The position numbers were made by a program, and so were the translations under genes. 64,000 nt of DNA from Steromphala cineraria (lineage: Eukaryota > Mollusca > Gastropoda > Trochida > Trochidae). The notes beneath the pieces are model-generated. The model had not been told where the DNA came from and ran no database searches. It saw only the letters and a program-made list of their open reading frames with translations. This document shows, piece by piece, positions 26,101 to 35,925 of this stretch. The stretch's first letter is position 1. Every line of letters starts with the position of its first letter. Location: positions 69,631,060 to 69,695,059 of the forward strand of contig OU744721.1 of the NCBI GenBank assembly GCA_916613615.1, in the 5' to 3' direction.

Positions 26101-26645
26101 CAAGAGTTATCAAGAAAACCTGCTCAACAGTCTCACTGAAGTGGATAGCCTTCAATGCAGAGTCTTGTAATTCTTCTTCAGTCTTCACGGGTGCAATTTC
26201 ACTTTTTACTTGTGTTGGAAGACATCTCACTGAAAATGTATAGAATTAAAATAAAAATCAATTTGCATGAACCAGTAATAACAAACGATATTCAAGACCA
26301 CAAAAGTTAAAAACATTTTATCATGTAAAAACAAATTCACACAATACATCCATCAAAATTCAGTAACATAAAAACCTCAACTACTTAAGCAACAACAGTT
26401 CAAAACATATCTTGATACAAACAAAAAAAACTACAATATTTTTACATGAAAAGGTATGTCACATTTATCTGATAAAAGAATATTAAAAATATACAAAAAA
26501 GAACAGAAAATCTAAAAACCATACAAAAATGATTACCATCTTCTCTGTTTGAAAGAGATTTTTTAGTAGAGCTGTACTCTTCAGCCTCGCTCAGCGACGG
26601 GAAGAGTGCTGCAAAAGGGTTGTTGGCAATGTTCTTATCCCCCAT
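2143..26645 (-). CDS. UBE4A: UBE4A orthologue, U-box ubiquitin conjugation factor E4 A (18 coding exons)
   Basis: Ufd2-type E3/E4 ligase that extends ubiquitin chains with an E2; family members act in the cytoplasm and nucleus. Coding exons in gene order: 26537-26645, 26095-26229, 25418-25521, 24677-24838, 24045-24186, 23351-23562, 22321-22506, 21667-21784, 20652-20867, 18420-18683, 17670-17926, 17022-17182, 16280-16472, 15831-15944, 4454-4705, 3636-3887, 2923-3080, 2143-2263. They sum to 3156 nt (1051 aa plus stop), phases agree at every junction, and the human protein is about the same length. The start ATG is followed by NPFAALF, typical of the family. The Ufd2 core spans roughly residues 330-930 ([36 protein letters not shown]). 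The U-box lies at about 976-1045 ([30 protein letters not shown]). All introns are GT-AG; the exon 9 donor (GTCGGT) is weak. No frameshift or internal stop is seen, so it looks functional. A good acceptor lies directly 5' of the ATG, so at least one upstream 5'UTR exon is expected. Orthology to UBE4A rather than UBE4B is confident. Confidence 0.96.
5420..6180. repeat. Dispersed repeat rich in TGACCTTGACCT motifs, copy 1
   Basis: Begins around AACTAGATTAGCATTTGC and holds several blocks of the form TGACCTTGACCTTTGAC, some paired with AAGGTCACAC in the other sense. A related copy lies at 7490-8250 with a similar start and a similar GAGCAGNCC motif. Located in the large UBE4A intron. No coding potential seen; mobile origin is likely but the class is unknown. 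Confidence 0.7.
7490..8250. repeat. Dispersed repeat rich in TGACCTTGACCT motifs, copy 2
   Basis: Related to the repeat at 5420-6180. Its second half contains a local duplication: CCCTTCAAAATGACAAAG followed by ATGGAAACC and TTATGCTCCGGAAAC occurs twice, about 200 bp apart. The small plus-strand ORF at 7829-8092 lies wholly in this duplicated repeat and is not called as a gene. Confidence 0.65.
8640..8761. mobile_element. 122-bp inverted-repeat MITE
   Basis: Terminal inverted repeats of about 30 bp: the left end reads GGGGTCGGATTCACCAAACT and the right end is its near-perfect reverse complement (GGGGCCGTATTCACCAAACT read inward). The centre is AAGAATTC-rich and can fold almost fully. No coding capacity and no clear target duplication. 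Confidence 0.85.
10310..10480. repeat. Homopurine, G-rich tract with an 18-G run
   Basis: The plus strand is almost pure purine, with G18 at 10351-10368 and many GGGG runs separated by AGAAGG and GATAGAAG. The segment GATAGAAGAGAGGTTTGCAA occurs twice. G-quadruplex or triplex formation is plausible. The 73-aa minus-strand ORF here is a composition artefact. Confidence 0.8.
11345..12250. repeat. Pair of diverged direct repeats, about 580 bp apart
   Basis: GGAACTGGAACCTGAT followed by CAAAATA and AACTTATCATGTAGATT occurs near 11368 and again near 11930. Downstream matches around GTCAGG(A/T)T and GCAGGC/GCAGC follow in both. This is an internal duplication of the Helentron-like element. No genes recognised. 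Confidence 0.65.
12440..13460. repeat. 156-bp minisatellite, about six copies
   Basis: The motif CTGAAACGT(C/T)TACCTTTCTG starts at 12584, 12740, 12895, 13051, 13207 and 13363, giving spacings of 155-156 bp. Each unit also contains AATATGGCTGC, GCGGCCATCTTGGATTCTC and TTTCAGAATGATATC. Copies become more alike towards the right, as in arrays growing from one end. It lies in the 3' third of the Helentron-like element. Confidence 0.93.
13998..15130. mobile_element. Older element with TTACCC ends, split by a pogo-like insertion
   Basis: The left end reads ATTATTACCCGAGGAAGTG and the right end GGGTAATAA, suggesting short inverted ends. Its flanks at 14080 and 14838 are interrupted by the pogo/Tigger-like element. 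The right part holds two perfect TGACGTCA sites (14980-14987, 15003-15010) and is shared, in inverted orientation, with 24517-24665. No ORF recognised. Confidence 0.6.
14081..14837. mobile_element. pogo/Tigger-like non-autonomous DNA transposon
   Basis: A 757-bp element beginning CAGTCAGACCTCAATAATC and ending with the reverse complement GATTATTGAGGTCTGACTG, flanked by TA on both sides (14079-14080, 14838-14839). A CAGT start, TA target duplication and this TIR type are known for Tc1/mariner-pogo elements. No transposase frame survives; the small ORF at 14450-14644 shows no DDE motif. Confidence 0.85.
15166..15815. mobile_element. ~650-bp element, family B copy 1
   Basis: Starts AGTTGTTTGCTTCTCAC and ends TACTGTAAGGTAAGATAAA. 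An inner hairpin is formed by GGGTAATACGGTCTGATGTA and its reverse complement about 100 bp later. A second copy in the same orientation lies at 18912-19564. Non-coding; the superfamily is unknown. It ends next to UBE4A exon 14 (about 15 bp from the donor). Confidence 0.8.
18881..19889. mobile_element. TTAA-flanked MITE, family A copy 3, split by family B
   Basis: Left TIR AGGGGCAGTAGCACG after TTAA (18877-18880), right TIR before TTAA (19890-19893). The MITE body breaks at GAATAT (18911) and resumes at AAGGTGATGTCAGG (19565). It lies in the UBE4A intron between exons 9 and 10. Confidence 0.9.
18912..19564. mobile_element. ~650-bp element, family B copy 2, nested in a MITE
   Basis: Homologous over its whole length to 15166-15815, with the same hairpin of GTAATACGGTCTGATGTA. 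Because it sits inside a family A MITE, its ends can be read from uninterrupted copies. A short AT-rich target is likely but the exact duplication is unclear. Confidence 0.85.
20201..20442. mobile_element. Foldback MITE with 9-bp target duplication (MULE-like)
   Basis: A 242-bp element starting TATCTTCC and ending GGAAGATA, with imperfect arms of about 80 bp (CCAGTTTTCGAACTGTCA versus TGACAGTTCGGAAACTGG). The 9-bp direct repeat GTCTATATT flanks it (20192-20200, 20443-20451). A 9-bp duplication is typical of Mutator-like elements. Located in a UBE4A intron. Confidence 0.85.
22690..23345. repeat. Local tandem duplication of ~360 bp in a UBE4A intron
   Basis: CACTTCAATACAATT followed by AGCATTTCAA, then CATGATAGATTTCAACCAA, CAGACACCTTTA, ATCAATCAAACTGAAT and ATGTTTCAACTACCG recur in the same order about 360 bp apart. 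The copies are clearly diverged, so the duplication is old. Non-coding; it lies between exons 6 and 7. Confidence 0.8.
24517..24665. repeat. CRE-bearing repeat next to the UBE4A exon 4 donor
   Basis: Inverted copy of the right part of the element at 14840-15130: AATATGAGCACTAGTGCACA, TTTTGCCTAGCAAC and two perfect TGACGTCA sites (24635-24642, 24657-24664). It ends about 11 bp from the first base of exon 4, so the intron's 5' end is largely transposon sequence. Confidence 0.75.
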
Positions 26646-26665
26646 AGTGATCTGAGAGAAAAATT
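26646..26665 (-). promoter_or_regulatory. Splice acceptor of a UBE4A 5'UTR intron
   Basis: On the minus strand a pyrimidine stretch ending TTTTTCTCTCAG lies 6 nt before the UBE4A ATG. This is a strong 3' splice site, so the ATG exon is probably not the first exon. The promoter and leader exon must then lie further right, beyond or beside the DIRS-type element. A possible donor (TCTAAG then gtattg) sits near 29,632, but that exon is only a guess. Confidence 0.6.
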
Positions 26666-27789
26666 CACAAATCTAAAAATATACAATTATTTAGTTACTA
26701 ACCTCCGACAAGTGACCTTAGCCTGTTAGCCATATAACATGTAATCGACTCATTCCCACTGACGTAATGAAACATCATTACCCAGAACAATCAGAGTTAT
26801 CCGCCCGTCACTAGCCCACTAGGTGGCGTGACCTGTCATCCAATTAGATTCATTCACATTACAGAGTCGGTATTGTGCAGACGTGTTTCTGTATCTCTCC
26901 CGATTGTATTGAGCTATTTAACGTGTTTTGTTGTTTGTTGACTTACTTTATTCTTGTTCTTTTTCCCTTTTGGTCTGTCTATCTGTCTCTTTGCAGGGTA
27001 TTCAGCCCCCGTGGTGGAATACTGTGTATTGAGAGTTTTTAGTTGACACAGCGTGGTGTCAACTTAGTGGCAGGCTGTAGCACGTGCTGTCGATTCGCTC
27101 GTGCTGCACGTGCTAGGCGAGCAGCGGGCCGTCGCTCTCTCTATCTCCTTGTCGCGCACGCTTCGCCTGGGGCAAGGCGCTTGTTGCCGGTGGGGTGGGA
27201 CTGACGCTTGCGCTACCCACGCGCTTAGTGTCTCGTGCGCTTGCTGGCGCAGAGATTGGACAGGCGCTTGCGCTTGGTGTCTCTTGCGCTTGCTAGCGCT
27301 AGGATTGGACAGGCGCCTTCGCTTGGTGTCTCGTCGCGGGTGACTCGCGCTCCTCTAGCGCTAGAGTTGGACAGGTTCACGCGCTTGGTGGATCGGCGCT
27401 TGCTGTCGCCTGGATTGGACAGTCGCTTGCACTTGTCGCGCTTGGTGCTTTGGGCGCTTGCCAGTTGGACGTGCGCTTGCTTGAGCGTTTGGTTGGACGT
27501 GTGCTTGTGCGATCGGGCCCCCGCCTCGCCTTTGTGTCTATCGCTCTTGGTCTCAGGGGAGTTTCCCGCCGAGGGAAGCGGCTGAGCGGAGAGTCGACTG
27601 ACACGTTGGGCCGGGTGCGTGCCAGTCGTACAGGTTCACAGGACAGCTGAGTGCTCGCTTGCGTGTCTGAGTGGTTTAGCGCTAGACGCTCAAGTGTTGG
27701 CTGGTCGCTTGTGACTGTTGGATCGAGGCGCGGCAGACGCCCTCCCCTTGCCTAGTTGCTGTCTAGTCTGTGTCGCAGGCTTGAGCGGC

Positions 27790-28071
27790 ATGGATTTAAT
27801 CCCTTGCGACACCGCATCCCCGTACGCGGGGTTCTGCGGGCGCTGCGGAGCGCGGAAGTCGGCAAGCTACGACCCTCATGTGGTCTGTCGCCTGTGCAGG
27901 AATACCTGCCCGGAGGATAATCGGTGCGTCGAGTGCGCCGACCTCACCTGGGAGCAGCACAAGCATTACCGCTCTTCCATCCAGAAGAGTGAGTCGCAAC
28001 AGCGATCCAGGAAGGCCAGACGCCCCACCCCGGGTGCGTCTTTCGCCACAGGCACCGCGCTCGGCATCTGA
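27790..28071 (+). pseudogene. DIRS gag-like protein, N-terminal part
   Basis: Starts at the ATG at 27790 (an in-frame ATG at 27718 is possible). It contains a cysteine-rich N-terminus with repeated CxxC pairs (FCGRCG, CRLCRN, CVECAD) and a DPH motif before the second pair. This matches the zinc-finger-like gag ORF that precedes RT in DIRS elements. The frame stops at 28069-28071. A coding-looking acidic stretch continues in the next frame (to 28168) before the original frame reopens, so two frame changes are likely. Structural protein role is known for the family; activity of this copy is unlikely. Confidence 0.6.
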
Positions 28072-28170
28072 GCGCTCGGACCTCATCATCACCGAGGACG
28101 CCGGCGAGTTTGACTTCCCGTCCTCCCTGGCGTCGGACGTGGGGTCCGTGCGCTCGCCTCTTCACCCATA

Positions 28171-28848
28171 ATGCTTTCTCCTCCCGCCTTGGATGAAGAC
28201 ATCAGGCGCGTGGCAGCTCCAGGAGTCGGGCACTCGATCTCCGACGGCCACTTGTCCCAACCGGACAAGGAGGCTAGGAGTATCCTGGGCATGGCAAACT
28301 CAGTCGCCCACTCCTGCCAGGCCATGGCCGCCTTCTCCAAGGAGGCGGGGATGGAGAAAGGTGCGAAGGCACTGTACAGAGGGTTCGGTTCCGTGGCAGG
28401 GAACCTAGCCCAAATTATGCTGAGTGCCTCCCGCATCTCGGCGGGAGTCACCAACCTGAGACGAGACGGGTTCCTCTCGCGCACCAATCTCCCGGCGGAG
28501 ATGCGCACCCGTCTTAGGAATGCTCGGGGAGCGTCGCCGACGCTCTTCGACGGACAGGTGGCAGAAGCTCTGCAACACCGCCAGGAGACCCAGCAACAGG
28601 AGCTGACCAACCGCCTGGCAGCGGGAGGTGGCAGGGTCTCCTCGGCGGTAACAACGCCGAAGAAGCGCAAGGGTGGCGTGGCGCAATCCCCCTCCGGCTC
28701 TAAGACCGGGGGGGTTTCCTTTCGGGAGGGGGGCCGGCCAGGCAGGAGTCGCAGCGACTTCAACGCCGGCCCCTCGCCCAAAAGGACACCCAACAAGTCA
28801 CAGCGTGGCAAAGGACGCGGCTATGGAGGTACTCCCAAGAAGCGGTGA
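28171..28848 (+). pseudogene. DIRS gag-like protein, C-terminal part
   Basis: A 225-codon frame in the same phase as 27790-28071. The first half looks helical (around MANSVAHSCQAMAAFSKEAG). The C-terminus is basic and rich in K, R, G and S (TPKKRK, SPKRTPNKSQRGKGRG), as expected of a nucleic-acid-binding gag tail. It overlaps the RT frame by about 175 nt, as usual for compact DIRS elements. The listed ATG is simply the first in frame; the true upstream join is disrupted. Confidence 0.6.
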
Positions 28849-29620
28849 CTTCTGGGAGCCTCCTCGCCTGCCGCCGGCAGTAGTGTCGGTACAGGACGGG
28901 CCAGTGGGAGGCCGCCTGTCAATGTTTGTCGCCAACTGGAGACAGTTGGACTTGGACGAGTACGTCTGTCAGATCTTGGAGCGCGGGTTTCGTATACCCG
29001 TGCACACCCGCCCCCCTTTAACTCGTTCGCCAGTGGAGCGCCCGCTAGAGCCGGAACGGCTCGCGCTGACACTGGAACAAGTGGAGATCCTAATCTCCAA
29101 GGAGGCGGTGAGCGAACTCCCGCTCCAGGATCTGACACCGGGGTTTTACTCTCCAGTGTTTGTGAGACCGAAAAAGGACCCGAAAAAATGGCGGCTGTTT
29201 CACGACATGAAACAGTTCAACCGCTCCTACCTCGAGCGGCCGCCATATTTTCGGCTCTTGACCGTGCGGTCTATCATGCGGTTACTACAACCATACAGCC
29301 GCATGGTGTCGTTGGACCTCCAGGACGCGTACTTGCACATCCCAATCTGCCCCGCGGATTGCAAGTACCTCCGATTCGTCCTGGCGGGTCGCCACTTTCA
29401 GTGGAACGTCTTGCCGTTCGGGATTTCGACAGCGCCATGGCTGTTCACTCGGGTGACCCAGCCTATCGTCCAGTTCCTTCACAGGCACGACATCCAGTTC
29501 GCGATGTATCTGGACGACGGGTTCGGGAGCCACTGCTCCCCGTCAGCTCTGGCCAGGCAAAGGGACTTTGTGATCGCTCTGTTCAGGCGCCTGGGTTGGC
29601 TTGTCAGTTTCCATGGTTAA
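28673..29620 (+). pseudogene. DIRS-type reverse transcriptase, 3'-truncated
   Basis: RT fingers and palm are readable: SPVFVRPKKDPKKWR, DLQDAYLHIPI (catalytic aspartate region), LPFGISTAPWLFTRV and the YLDD box at about residues 277-280 of the frame. The order and the WNVLPFGISTAPW block fit DIRS/Ngaro-type RTs rather than gypsy or LINEs. The frame ends at TAA 29618-29620 just after RRLGWLVSF, where sequence turns AT-rich, so thumb, RNase H and all later domains are lost. Not capable of autonomous transposition. Confidence 0.85.
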
Positions 29621-30454
29621 TACTCTCAATACCTTAGAAAAATTATTTGTGATTTTACGCGACTTCAATGATATGTTATTGTTTGGTAGATTGGCCTCCA
29701 TAGATTGCACTAGTTTTGGGTGCATTTCTAAAAGACAGCGGAAATAACCAAATTTATCGACTAGTACATCTTCCGGTTCCGAGAGTGGTGGACGATGAGA
29801 AGTCGACGCTGAAGTTCATGTATAAGTATCTTAATGTTAGGGGTCGTGTTTGTGTTGCTTTTTCGCGTTTTGAGACAATATGTATTGACCGTGTCGATGA
29901 TTTAAGCCTTCAAAGTAATAAAGTAGAGGGTTTGAAGTTAAAAATTGCATAATCGGAAAAGTTGAAAACGGCGTGCTTGATTAGGCAGGTACCTAACTCT
30001 CGGAAAACGGCGTACTTCGATCATCCGGCGAAATTGGTCAAAATACGTCGATTCAAGTATGGTTTTCTACGTCCATCGGCCTTTTATACGCCGATTGACG
30101 TATTAAACGTCCATTTCAGGATTTCCCCAACCTTCATATACCAAGAGCGACTAGACTTTTTTTCAATCAAAAATGTAAAAGATGGGTAAGAGGTTAACAG
30201 TTTATGTGCAAAAACATATTAAGCTGGTATGTATAATTGTCTAACAGGAAGGTATAACAATATCCCTTTTGTACACAAACGAAAAGGGAGACAAATTGTC
30301 AGGTCTTGAAACACATACTTTTGCAGAAGAACTGTGTAACAAGGTATCACCTATGCGAGATAATGTTTTGGGTAACGTAGTTATTGTCATTGTTTTCTTA
30401 TCTTATTGTTTCCACTTCATGTAAACGGATCACGCGCCGTTGAATTGTACATTT
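29621..30454. other. Unassigned segment between the DIRS fragment and the foldback element
   Basis: Two plus-strand frames (29716-29952, 30 codons of which precede VPRVVDDEKSTLKFMYKYLN; and 29962-30189) lie here. Neither matches a family I know and neither has convincing splice context. A CCGGAAG/CTTCCGG site at about 29,771 could mark a housekeeping promoter, possibly that of UBE4A on the minus strand. This is weak. Confidence 0.35.
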
Positions 30455-30464
30455 CACAGTAGAG

Positions 30465-30882
30465 CAATCTAGTTAAAACTAGCTGTAATGTTATCGTCCT
30501 CTAAGTCCTTACGTTACATCTAGCGACTAACCCACCTGGTCCGTGTCACGCATGCGCGGAAATCAGCCAATGAAAAAAGAACTGGCTGATCCCTTTGAAT
30601 CGGACAATCTCGTTAATACAAGCTGTTAGAAACGGTCAATCTAGTTAAAACTTGCTGTACTGTTTATTTCCAATACGTCATACATTAAATCATTGATATT
30701 TATGCTCATAATATCTAAAATGCAATATAAATCCTAACGACGCCCGATTCAAAGGGATCAGCCAGTTCTTTTTTCGTTGGCAGATTTCCGCGCATGCGTG
30801 ACACGGACCACATGGGTTAGTCGCTAGATGTAACGTAAGGACTTAGAGGACGATAACATTACAGCTAGTTTTAACTAGATTG
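30465..30882. mobile_element. 418-bp foldback element with 139-bp arms and 10-bp target duplication
   Basis: The left arm 30465-30603 and right arm 30744-30882 are near-perfect inverted copies beginning CAATCTAGTTAAAACTAGCT. The direct repeat CACAGTAGAG flanks the element (30455-30464, 30883-30892). The arm-tip motif CAATCT(A/C)GTTAA recurs twice inside the left half of the loop (near 30607 and 30638). A 10-bp duplication with long arms fits a Mutator-like foldback MITE. No ORF. Confidence 0.93.
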
Positions 30883-30892
30883 CACAGTAGAG

Positions 30893-33800
30893 TTTCAATG
30901 TACTGTCTCCTTACAGTTTTAAATTATTAGCTTTTAAATGAATATATGATCTACTCATGATTCCATCTTGAATTTAACAATTCTCCATTACGTAAATGGT
31001 TTGACTGAAATCATTGACTCCTAAAACCCCAGTTAGGACGTCTCCTAGGTCAATTAGGAACCATGATATGCTGGACAAAAGGCTTCGGCGGTTATTTTGG
31101 CTCCAATCTTGGAATTCACCATTCTTTTTTAAATTTTGTACCTTCAAAATGGTTCCATTGGATTCCTTGGCCCAGAAAACCTAGGTAAAGACACCAAATA
31201 CAACACTCTAGGACAGATCCATCTTGAATTACAGCTCTCTGTCCCGAATGTCTACCCAAGTTTTTTTCGATCTGCTAAGGGTGTCCTACAGGAATCAAAT
31301 GTCAAACTTAAGGGACATATTTTTTCACACAGAACCCCCCTCAGCCCCAGGACTATATAGTAAAAGGCTCGGTCTGCTGGTTACATGGACGACAAACTAC
31401 CGACCGTATAATATAAAGATGAATTGTGAGAACGAAATTCTGATCAACCGGAAAAAGTTTCAATACTGTTCGCTACAGTTTCACAAGCACAAAATAATTG
31501 AACTTTGATATAAAAAAGTTTCGCTTTGAAATGACGACAGGATATTAGTAAGTCTAAGATTTGATTGCCTCAATCAGAGATCAGAAAAAAACCCGTTTCA
31601 TTAGAATTAATGCCTTTGGAAGAAGTAAATCATTTTACTTTTCTGCCATCTGACTGTTTGATTAAAATCGACCATGTTATAGGGACATTTTAAGAATATT
31701 GACGATGTCGGGAATCAAACGTGTTCAATCAGGGACCGCGGATTCACTCCAACAAGGTCTGAATGCAGCCGACCTACTCGAATGTTCTGCAGACAAAACC
31801 AAATGGTCAAAATATGATCAGATTCGATGTAAGACATAACATTTAATGAACCTGTCAAAAGGACAAACGATAAAATGGTTTCTTATGTACAGAATTATGA
31901 TTGCTCAATGATAATAATGAATTTTGTCACATTCACTCTCATGGTTCAATTATCAAGAGATATTTTCAATATGATGTACTTCATTACTTAAATACAGATT
32001 TCCATCCAACAAATTTCAGCTATCAAAGGTTATATTTTGCTGCAAGTAAATACAGAAATTGTACTTGTAACTGTTGGGTGTATGTCACGTGACACTTTAA
32101 AATGTTTACATGCAAAATGTGCGGTATCATAAGAATGCAGAGGTAGAGGGCAGGTTATATAAACATTCGTCATTACAAAGTTCACCTGGTAAAAGTCACT
32201 GCCCAGTCTTTCAGGAATTCAAAATTATGCGAGTAATAAACAAATGAAACATTTGCCTTCGTGTCAAGATAATTTTTACTGTTACACGGACATGAAACTG
32301 TTTAAGTATAAAACGAGTAATGAAAATAATATTAAATGAAAAAAAAGCTAGGTGATCTGTTTATTTCACAAAAACATGAATTGCTGAAAGTTCGCTAAAA
32401 CTTAGATTTTCGTGTGTACGTTGCCATTGTTACGTTGGCACCTCAAAACTACACGATAATGTGATGTCGAAATTAACAACTAGCTACGTTAAGATTATCT
32501 ATATTAAGCTTACCTGATTTCGGGAGGCTATTAATGAGCTATTAATGCTGGCGAAAGATACAAATTGAGAATATCAAACCTGACGTTGAAAATACTATAG
32601 ACATGGAGGGACATTATCAAAGAAGTGAATAAAAGATCTAATATAACAAATCTAATCATATTTCTATTAATTCATGTCTTCTTCATTTCCTTGATGAGAC
32701 AAAGGGCTCAAGAAATTATTTTATTGTTATTATTGCTATTTATACTATTTGCTGATTAACACGAACACTTTACTTCTAGTATGTTTGAAATGTCAAACCC
32801 TGTTTCCAAATAACATCGATATCAATGGGAAATTGTTATTTATAAACTTTAGGAAATGTACCAAATATTGCAAGCTTTGTGACTTTCAGTAAAGAATTGT
32901 TCCAAAATAGGGGTCATTAAGCGTTGGTATTTGCTAATGAAGCTTGTTACTTTATGGCTTGTACATTTTGCAAGGCTGATGATTCCATGTTTATATTGTA
33001 TGTAAAAAATATGTGTTCACAATTTCTCTCCAAACATATAATTCTAATAACTGAAAAATACGTTCATATCAAAAGTATTGAGCAAACAGAACTAGTCTTT
33101 GAAAAACTCTTGCAAATTCTGAAAGCTACTTTGAACAGTCAAAAATACTTAACTGCTTCTGCAGAAACTTTACGCCACTTGATAAAATACTTAATTAACT
33201 TCATTTAGTTTTGTAATCATTGAAATGTCACCACTACTGTGTACAATATCAACTTTTAATGTACATGTGTATGTCATTGGATATATAAGATAAAAATTAA
33301 GGGAAAAAAACAAAAAAACATTATATTGATAAAAAGAGTGAACACCACACGTTATTTCTCAAGAGCTCTTATCACTGGGTATATATTTCATAAAGAGGAC
33401 AAATCATTAACAGAGTAATCACCGATTTGATGATTAAATAACATCGTTAATTATTGTAATTTTTCCTCATTCCCAGGCGAGATCACACCTATTAGTACTT
33501 CATAAATGCTTGTACGGTAGAGCAGGTTCGTGCTTCATGCAAGAGATGAAATGCGACTCATGTAGTATCTCTGCACAACACGTTAAAAACATCAAGTTGT
33601 TCAAACGTTTGATCGCGTTCTCCTGATATCCATCGGGCCAAAACCATCATATCATATCATATCTACACCCTGTGTTCTCTCTTTGAGGTTTGTTAAAGTT
33701 ATCATGATATTTAATGGTATAGTTAACGTTGTTAACAGATATCTTATTTGTAATCGTTTCATATGATTCTCAATATCATGATTATCATCGTGAGTATTAA

Positions 33801-35890
33801 CACTAAATAAGTCCATCTTTAAATATCTAAAATGACCTGGTTTTGTTTAAACGAAGATAGATGTGAGTATTTGCATAAATTATGAGTCAAAATCTTTTAT
33901 TTTGTTATCAGAATCAAAGTCAACTGTTTGCAGATACATATAAAGGCCTGACAATTTCTACTTTTGTTTTCAATATTCCATTTGCGACTTACCGAATCTG
34001 TTCCATTTATCGTTGTAATCAAAGAAATAGATAAGTGGGAATAATCATACCTTGTGAGGAAAGGTGGTGAACACACAACAAGATGTTCTTTTGATTTCTC
34101 ACTGCAATAACAAAATCTTTAAAACAGCACTTTTCGCATGGAAAGGGTATTTCTTATCACAATGCTTTTGTCATTTTTCAGCAGCGAAAATTATACTTTT
34201 AGAACAGCGTCGCTGATTGCACAACCAACTTTGATATGTGTGACACCGAGAACTCACGGAGTGGCTCTTCAAATGTACAATAACTCAAAAGACATTGTGG
34301 TAGCGAGTCCTGAGCTCATGTAATATCTGTAGATTGATCGCTGCTTATGTCTACTTGAGTGTATACATTGTTTAATTCTTTAGTTCTTAAGACTTCTACT
34401 TCTGATTTTATGTTATACTAATTAGTGAATTTTAACTCAATAACGGTCATTACCACTGTGAAAAAAATTACACGCCTACATACCATCAAAAGTCAGACCA
34501 CAGATTTGCGAGTAACTAATGAAAATGGACAAAGCCGTAAGCAGATATACATTTTAGAAAAATCGCCATAGTTCACGAATTTATATGAAACGCTTATTTT
34601 CAAAATAGAAGATATATTGGACAGGCCATAGAGCCAAAACGCCAAAAAATATTTAGTTTTTAACGTATGAATACTGATATCCCTAAAGACCATCGTCAAC
34701 ACGATCTCGGTCTCACATCATAAACTTCAAATTCTATAGGTCTGTATTGCGTTATATACATAAATACACGGAGACCAATTTAAACAGAGTTGTTCGATTC
34801 TTTAATGGTCACCACTTAACTTTGATTAATTGCAAATGCTAAGTGATTAATTGCAAATGCTAAATGGCAGGGAAAAAACTATTTTTGACGTCACAGTAAT
34901 GTGTTGATGTGAAATAAGTCTGTGTAAAATATCTGTTCTTTTCAGAGAAAAATAATTCCAAAATCAAGATTTTTTGGAAAATTATATATTTAATTGTTAA
35001 TACACACTTGAACACGATTAAAAAGAAAACAATATATGTCACCAGAGGATAACAGAGATATTTACAGTCAAATTAGCATTATCAATGAATTCTAACTCTT
35101 CTCCGTGAACATTACCCTTTTTTTTGGGTCTTTTCATTACTTTTAGAGGTTAATTAGTCAAATAGATTTGCTCACAAAACATATTGTAAAGATGAAATGA
35201 CTTGTCACTGATTGAACAAGCGTTTGGCTTTCAAAAAACATGCTTGAGTGAAGCCTGATCCTCCCATTTATGAACAAGCCCTGATTAAGATTTAATAGGA
35301 ATACTGAACGAGCCATATGAAGTCACACAATCCTTCAAATGTCCACTCAGGTAAGGGCTCTTCATGTGTTTACACTCGTGTTTAGCATAAATGATTCACA
35401 TGTACTATATCATTCAATATTTGTTGTTAGTTAAAGTGTAAACTTTTTAAAATGGAAGTAATTTTTGTATTTGACCCTTACACACTTTGAATTTCTGAAG
35501 AGCTCAGGCGGTTGTGTCAAATTACATTTCCTTTGTTCAATATTTTGGAGTCTTAAATTATTTCACAATTCTCACTTTTCGTTATTTGTCAAATTGATTT
35601 GTCATTTAAACTTTCATGTTAAGAGGTACACTATTTACAGCCAGATGAAACGTTACTTCTCAGTTAAAAATGGACTTTTCTGTTTGATGTTTATACTTAT
35701 GAACTTTGATATTAGGACATCTTAGAATGATGACATGTGAATTTACAGCAACAAAGAAATGCATAGGTAAAGCAAAGAGGTCGTAAAAATTTCGACTGCG
35801 CTGTGTCAATACAAACGTTACCCAGCAAAACGTACTGCTCAGTCTGTGTGGAATCTTATCATACTTGCATGACGAAGTTCACGTGAAGTC
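30893..35890. other. AT-rich intergenic region, no gene recognised
   Basis: Contains old-looking repeat debris at 30,950-31,360, an (ATCAT)n microsatellite near 33,647, a 21-bp duplicated motif GATTAATTGCAAATGCTAA at 34,824-34,862, and a fragment of the cluster MITE at 34,128-34,240. The plus-strand ORF at 32924-33208 (94 codons) has no recognisable motif and average composition. Confidence 0.5.
34128..34240 (+). repeat. Fragment of cluster-associated MITE, family C
   Basis: CGCATGGAAAGGGT, TATCACAATGC and AACAGCGTCGCTGATTGCAC match the interior of the complete copy at 45359-45690. Both ends are missing. The ORF at 34138-34323 simply reads through this fragment. Confidence 0.7.
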
Positions 35891-35893
35891 CTC

Positions 35894-35900
35894 TATAAAA
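35894..35900 (+). promoter_or_regulatory. TATA-like box of secreted-family gene 1
   Basis: TATAAAA lies 26-32 nt upstream of the ATG at 35926. A start site about 30 nt downstream of it would leave almost no 5' leader. Gene 2 has a TATATAG at a very similar distance. Confidence 0.5.
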
Positions 35901-35925
35901 TATATTAATTTAATACGCGGACAGC

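Larger units (their letters stand above)
27060..29620 (+). mobile_element. Truncated DIRS-type retrotransposon
   Basis: An abrupt change to high GC at about 27,060 and back to AT-rich at 29,620 marks the element. It carries, in order, a GC-rich leader with imperfect ~60-bp repeats built on GATTGGACAGGCGC (27,230-27,500), gag-like ORFs and a DIRS-like reverse transcriptase. It is cut off downstream of the RT, so RNase H, methyltransferase-like and tyrosine recombinase regions are missing. The AT-rich stretch 26,700-27,060 could hold a left terminal repeat, but I cannot fix the boundary. It is oriented against UBE4A and probably sits in its 5'UTR intron. Confidence 0.75.

Noticed and set aside
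26800..26840. CTCF-like insulator site (CACTAGGTGGCG)
   Set aside because: A single short match in unaligned sequence is not enough to call a binding site.
29716..30189. Divergent gene sharing a promoter with UBE4A
   Set aside because: In vertebrates UBE4A neighbours an ATP synthase subunit gene, but these frames do not resemble it and lack clear splice sites.
32924..33208. 94-codon plus-strand ORF
   Set aside because: No homology recognised, no promoter or splice context, length compatible with chance in this sequence.
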